Shown: positions 61,375-64,000 of the stretch, one piece after another
Layout of the letters: each line of letters begins with the position of its first letter
Position numbering within the stretch: the first letter of the stretch is position 1
Origin: an uncultured Roseibium sp.
Lineage (GTDB): Bacteria > Pseudomonadota > Alphaproteobacteria > Rhizobiales > Stappiaceae
Length of the DNA: 64,000 nucleotides
Assembly: GCF_963669205.1 (NCBI RefSeq)
Contig: NZ_OY769915.1
Coordinates: 2,888,001 to 2,952,000, forward strand
Direction: 5' to 3'
Position numbers and translations under genes: made by a program
Notes under the pieces: model-generated
Databases searched by the model: none
Told to the model about the DNA's origin: nothing
Seen by the model: only the letters and a program-made list of their open reading frames with translations

Positions 61375-62214
61375 ATGGCTGAACTGGAAACGCATAGGCA
61401 GATTTCAGACGACGGGTCTTACGACCTGCTGAGCACTGTCGGTGGCGAGGAAGAGCGTGCGATTTCCGAACCGCAGCTGGTCGTGGATGTCGAGGGGTTC
61501 GAAGGCCCCCTGGATCTTCTGCTCGGCATGGCGCGCACGCAAAAGGTCGACCTTGCGAAAATCTCCATTCTGCAACTCGTCGAGCAGTACCTGACCTTTG
61601 TCGCCGAGGCGCGGCGGATGCGTCTGGAGCTGGCGGCCGACTATCTTGTCATGGCGGCATGGCTTGCCTTCTTGAAGTCGAAGCTGCTTCTGCCCGAGCA
61701 AAAGGACGAGGACGAGCCGACCGGTGAAGAATTGGCGGCAGCTCTTGCGTTCAGGCTGCGGCGGCTGGAAGCGATGCGCGAAGTCTCGGAGAAACTGATG
61801 AACCTGAACCGGCAGGGGCGGGACGTCTTCCATCGCGGCGATCCCGAGACCATGTCGGTGCAACAGAAAAGCATCTGGGATGCCTCCATCTACGACCTGC
61901 TCTCGGCCTATGCCATCCAGCGGCAGAGGCAGTCGGTCACGTCGGTCAGGGTTCTGAAACGCACGGTCTGGTCGCTGCAGGAGGCGAGGGAGCTTCTCAC
62001 CAGGCTGGTCGGCCGCGTCAGTGAATGGGCCCCCTTGAACGCCTATTTGCGGGACTATCTCTACGACAACAAGGACTGGGCGACGATCGTTGCGAGCACC
62101 TTTTCCGCAAGCCTGGAAATGGTGCGGGAAGGCAAGGTCGAGATCCGCCAGGGCGAAGCCTTCTCGCCGGTCTACATCCGCTCCATCGTGAAGGAAGACG
62201 CGCATGACGTCTGA
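61375..62214 (+). CDS. scpA: Segregation and condensation protein A
   Basis: 279 residues. The kleisin N-terminus VDVEGFEGPLDLLLGMARTQ (about 35-54), ISILQLVEQYLTFVAEARRM and YLVMAAWLAFLKSKLLLPEQ are family hallmarks. The C-terminal winged helix includes VASTFSASLEMVREGKVEIR. ScpA bridges the SMC dimer heads in chromosome condensation. Its end overlaps the scpB start by 11 bp. Confidence 0.96.
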   Translation: MAELETHRQISDDGSYDLLSTVGGEEERAISEPQLVVDVEGFEGPLDLLLGMARTQKVDLAKISILQLVEQYLTFVAEARRMRLELAADYLVMAAWLAFLKSKLLLPEQKDEDEPTGEELAAALAFRLRRLEAMREVSEKLMNLNRQGRDVFHRGDPETMSVQQKSIWDASIYDLLSAYAIQRQRQSVTSVRVLKRTVWSLQEARELLTRLVGRVSEWAPLNAYLRDYLYDNKDWATIVASTFSASLEMVREGKVEIRQGEAFSPVYIRSIVKEDAHDV

Positions 62215-62902
62215 GGACGGGCAGCCGGATCTTGTTGGACACTCCGAAGTGGACGTCCATGCCGATCTGGCCGGCCAGCGGATGATCGAGGCCTTGCTGT
62301 TTGCCTCCAGCGAGCCGCTTTCGCTTGAGGAACTGACCCTTCGCGTGCCGGAGGGAACGGATGTACTCGCGCTGCTGGAACGGCTGCAAAAGCTCTACGA
62401 ACCACGCGGTGTCAACCTGGTGCGCCTTGCAGGCAAATGGTGTTTCCGGACGGCCGAAGATCTCTCGTATCTGATGCACCGCAATGTCGAGGAACAGCGC
62501 AAACTGTCGCGGGCAGCACTCGAGACGCTTGCAATCATTGCCTATCATCAGCCAGTGACGCGCGCCGAGATCGAGGAGATCAGGGGCGTTTCCACGTCCA
62601 AGGGCACACTGGACGTCCTGCTTGAGACGACCTGGATCAGGATGCGGGGCCGCCGGCGGACACCGGGGCGGCCCGTGACCTACGGAACCACGGAGCAGTT
62701 TCTGGTCCATTTCGGACTTGAAAACGTGAAGGATCTGCCCGGGCTTGAGGAACTGAAAGGCGCCGGTTTGCTCGACAGTGCGGTTCCCGCCTCATTTGTA
62801 GTCCCGACACCCAACGACGAAGTGGCATTGACGGAAGACGAAGATCCTTTAGAAGACGGGTCTTTCTTTGATGACGACGCGGAAGAGACCGCCGGAGCTT
62901 GA
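62204..62902 (+). CDS. scpB: Segregation and condensation protein B
   Basis: 232 residues. Two winged helices: MIEALLFASSEPLSLEELTL and LAGKWCFRTAEDLSYLMHRN, then RAALETLAIIAYHQPVTRAE, RGVSTSKGTLDVLLETTWIR and GRPVTYGTTEQFLVHFGLEN. The C-terminal 35 residues are acidic. It works with ScpA and SMC. The stop overlaps the next start codon by one base. Confidence 0.96.
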   Translation: MTSEDGQPDLVGHSEVDVHADLAGQRMIEALLFASSEPLSLEELTLRVPEGTDVLALLERLQKLYEPRGVNLVRLAGKWCFRTAEDLSYLMHRNVEEQRKLSRAALETLAIIAYHQPVTRAEIEEIRGVSTSKGTLDVLLETTWIRMRGRRRTPGRPVTYGTTEQFLVHFGLENVKDLPGLEELKGAGLLDSAVPASFVVPTPNDEVALTEDEDPLEDGSFFDDDAEETAGA

Positions 62903-64000
62903 TGCCACAGGAAGACAAGCCGCAATTTTCCAGCGGGAACGGACATTCGCTGAACTGGGGCGCGCCCGGAACGGCCGGTGCCACCATTGCGGCCGGCCTC
63001 GTCTTTGAAGACATCTCCCATGACTATGATGGCGTGCCCTCCGTCAGGCATCTGAGTCTGTCGGTCGCACCGGGCGAGATTCTCTGCCTGCTGGGCCACT
63101 CGGGCTGTGGCAAGACGACCTTGATGCGGATCGCCGCCGGCGTTGAACGGCAAAGCCAAGGCAAGGTCCTCATCAATGGGCGCGAAATTGCAGGTGACAC
63201 GGTGTTCCTGCCGCCGGAAAAACGCGGCGTTGGCCTGATGTTCCAGGACTATGCGCTGTTTCCGCACATGAGCATTCTGGCAAATGTCATGTTCGGACTG
63301 ACGGGCCTGTCGAAGACGGAGGCGCAGGCGGCGGCCTTTGCCGCGCTTGGCCGGGTCGGTCTTGCGGACTATGCAGCGGATTATCCGCACGCCTTGTCAG
63401 GCGGCGAACAGCAGCGGGTCGCGCTGGCCCGCGCGCTCGTTCCGCGACCGGGCATCCTCCTGATGGACGAACCGTTCTCCGGCCTCGACAAGCGCTTGCG
63501 TGACAGTGTGCGGGATCAGACGCTGGCTGTGATTCGGGAAACACGCGCAACCTGCATCATCGTGACCCACGATCCGGAAGAGGCGATGCGCATGGGCGAC
63601 AAGATTGCGCTCATGCGGCAGGGGCGGCTGGTGCAGCACGGGACGGCCGCTGAACTCTACAACAAGCCGGTCGACCTGTTTGCAGCCCGTTTCTTTTCCG
63701 AGCTGAACCAGATCGAGGGAAAAGTTACGGCCACGGGTGTTGAAACTGCGCTTGGACTTTTGAAAATCGAGAATTGCGAAAGCGGTGAGCATGTCGACGT
63801 CTGCATCCGCCCGCAGGGCATATGCCTGAACAAGGCGGGCCTGTGCGGTGTGCCTGGCAGGATCACGTCAAAAAGATTCGTCGGCGAGGTCGATTTGCTT
63901 TCCGTTGCGATCGATGGTCTCGATCATCCGGTGCAGGCAAGGGTTCGTGCCGGGAGCGACTGGGAAGCGGGAATGGACGTTGCGGTTGATACTGATCCGA
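62902..64000 (+). CDS. ABC-transporter ATP-binding protein, FbpC/PotA-like (3' end off window)
   Basis: 366 codons are visible and the frame continues past the window end. After a 35-residue non-conserved start come Walker A LLGHSGCGKTTLMRIAA, Q-loop LMFQDYALFPHM, signature HALSGGEQQRVALARALVPR, Walker B ILLMDEPFSGLD and H-loop IIVTHDPEEAMRMGD. A TOBE-like regulatory domain follows from about residue 270. This is the iron(III)/polyamine importer subclass. It starts at the last base of scpB. No permease or binding protein is in view. Confidence 0.88.
   Translation, partial: MPQEDKPQFSSGNGHSLNWGAPGTAGATIAAGLVFEDISHDYDGVPSVRHLSLSVAPGEILCLLGHSGCGKTTLMRIAAGVERQSQGKVLINGREIAGDTVFLPPEKRGVGLMFQDYALFPHMSILANVMFGLTGLSKTEAQAAAFAALGRVGLADYAADYPHALSGGEQQRVALARALVPRPGILLMDEPFSGLDKRLRDSVRDQTLAVIRETRATCIIVTHDPEEAMRMGDKIALMRQGRLVQHGTAAELYNKPVDLFAARFFSELNQIEGKVTATGVETALGLLKIENCESGEHVDVCIRPQGICLNKAGLCGVPGRITSKRFVGEVDLLSVAIDGLDHPVQARVRAGSDWEAGMDVAVDTDP

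Noticed and set aside
1..64000. CRISPR array, prophage, complete insertion sequence or rRNA operon
   Set aside because: No regularly spaced repeats, no integrase or transposase frames and no rRNA-like sequence were seen.

Overview
The window looks like chromosomal DNA from a marine or host-associated alphaproteobacterium of the order Hyphomicrobiales, most probably the Stappiaceae (Roseibium/Labrenzia group). The evidence is the high GC content, an ExoR-type periplasmic regulator, the pcm-tolC-popZ-valS order, the dgt-argS-SPOR...nagZ-scpA-scpB order, an aerobic cobaltochelatase-type cobalamin cluster and an Irr-like box in front of the suf operon. The genus is inferred; no 16S gene is present. 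Gene density is high, and I see no prophage, CRISPR array or full insertion sequence.

Layout. 1-245: the 5' part of a FAD-dependent amine-oxidase-like gene behind an RpoE/ChrR-type promoter. 529-1125: a periplasmic protein of unknown function. 1599-7675: an amino-sugar catabolism island. cutC, a ROK kinase and murQ lie on the minus strand; a GntR regulator, a NagB-II-type SIS deaminase and nagA lie on the plus strand. Two matching operator-like sites were found in it. 7761-10265: cytochrome b561, a DUF3500 protein and an unknown protein. 10636-10711: tRNA-Asn. 11028-21280: a cobalamin riboswitch, then cobU-cobW-cobN-cobO-yrhK-like-cobQ, facing the convergent pair cobC-cobD. 21332-22254: two 264-bp MITE-like repeats flanking a small gene with a LexA-type box. 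A third copy lies at 4280-4543. 22270-25896: a YbdK-type ligase, small unknown genes, tRNA-Cys, a probable small RNA and a TupA-like ATP-grasp gene.

26214-34880: pcm, tolC, popZ, a DUF1284 gene, valS, a DUF2155 gene, a GNAT gene and an alpha/beta hydrolase. 35179-42938: a seven-gene suf iron-sulfur operon (IscS-type desulfurase, sufB, sufC, sufD, sufS, sufT-like, sufA) followed by tenA. 43007-52631: a diguanylate cyclase, rhlE-type helicase, parE, exoR, a small Cys-rich secreted protein, xthA, erpA and dgt. 52730-64000: argS, a SPOR protein, a three-gene insertion (LysR, EamA, esterase), nagZ, scpA, scpB and the start of an ABC-transporter ATPase gene that runs off the window.

How the genes work together. 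NagZ releases GlcNAc from muropeptides. The ROK kinase, MurQ, NagA and the SIS deaminase can turn recycled or imported amino sugars into fructose-6-phosphate under the GntR regulator. The cob genes cover late cobalamin synthesis: cobalt insertion, adenosylation, amidation, aminopropanol attachment and nucleotide-loop activation. The main operon is controlled by a B12 riboswitch. The suf operon carries a promoter with an Irr-like site directly downstream of its -10. The less ordinary items are the 264-bp repeat family, the LexA-box gene between two copies of it, a structured RNA candidate with a strong terminator at about 24836-24946, the paired operator sites, and repeated motifs in front of exoR.
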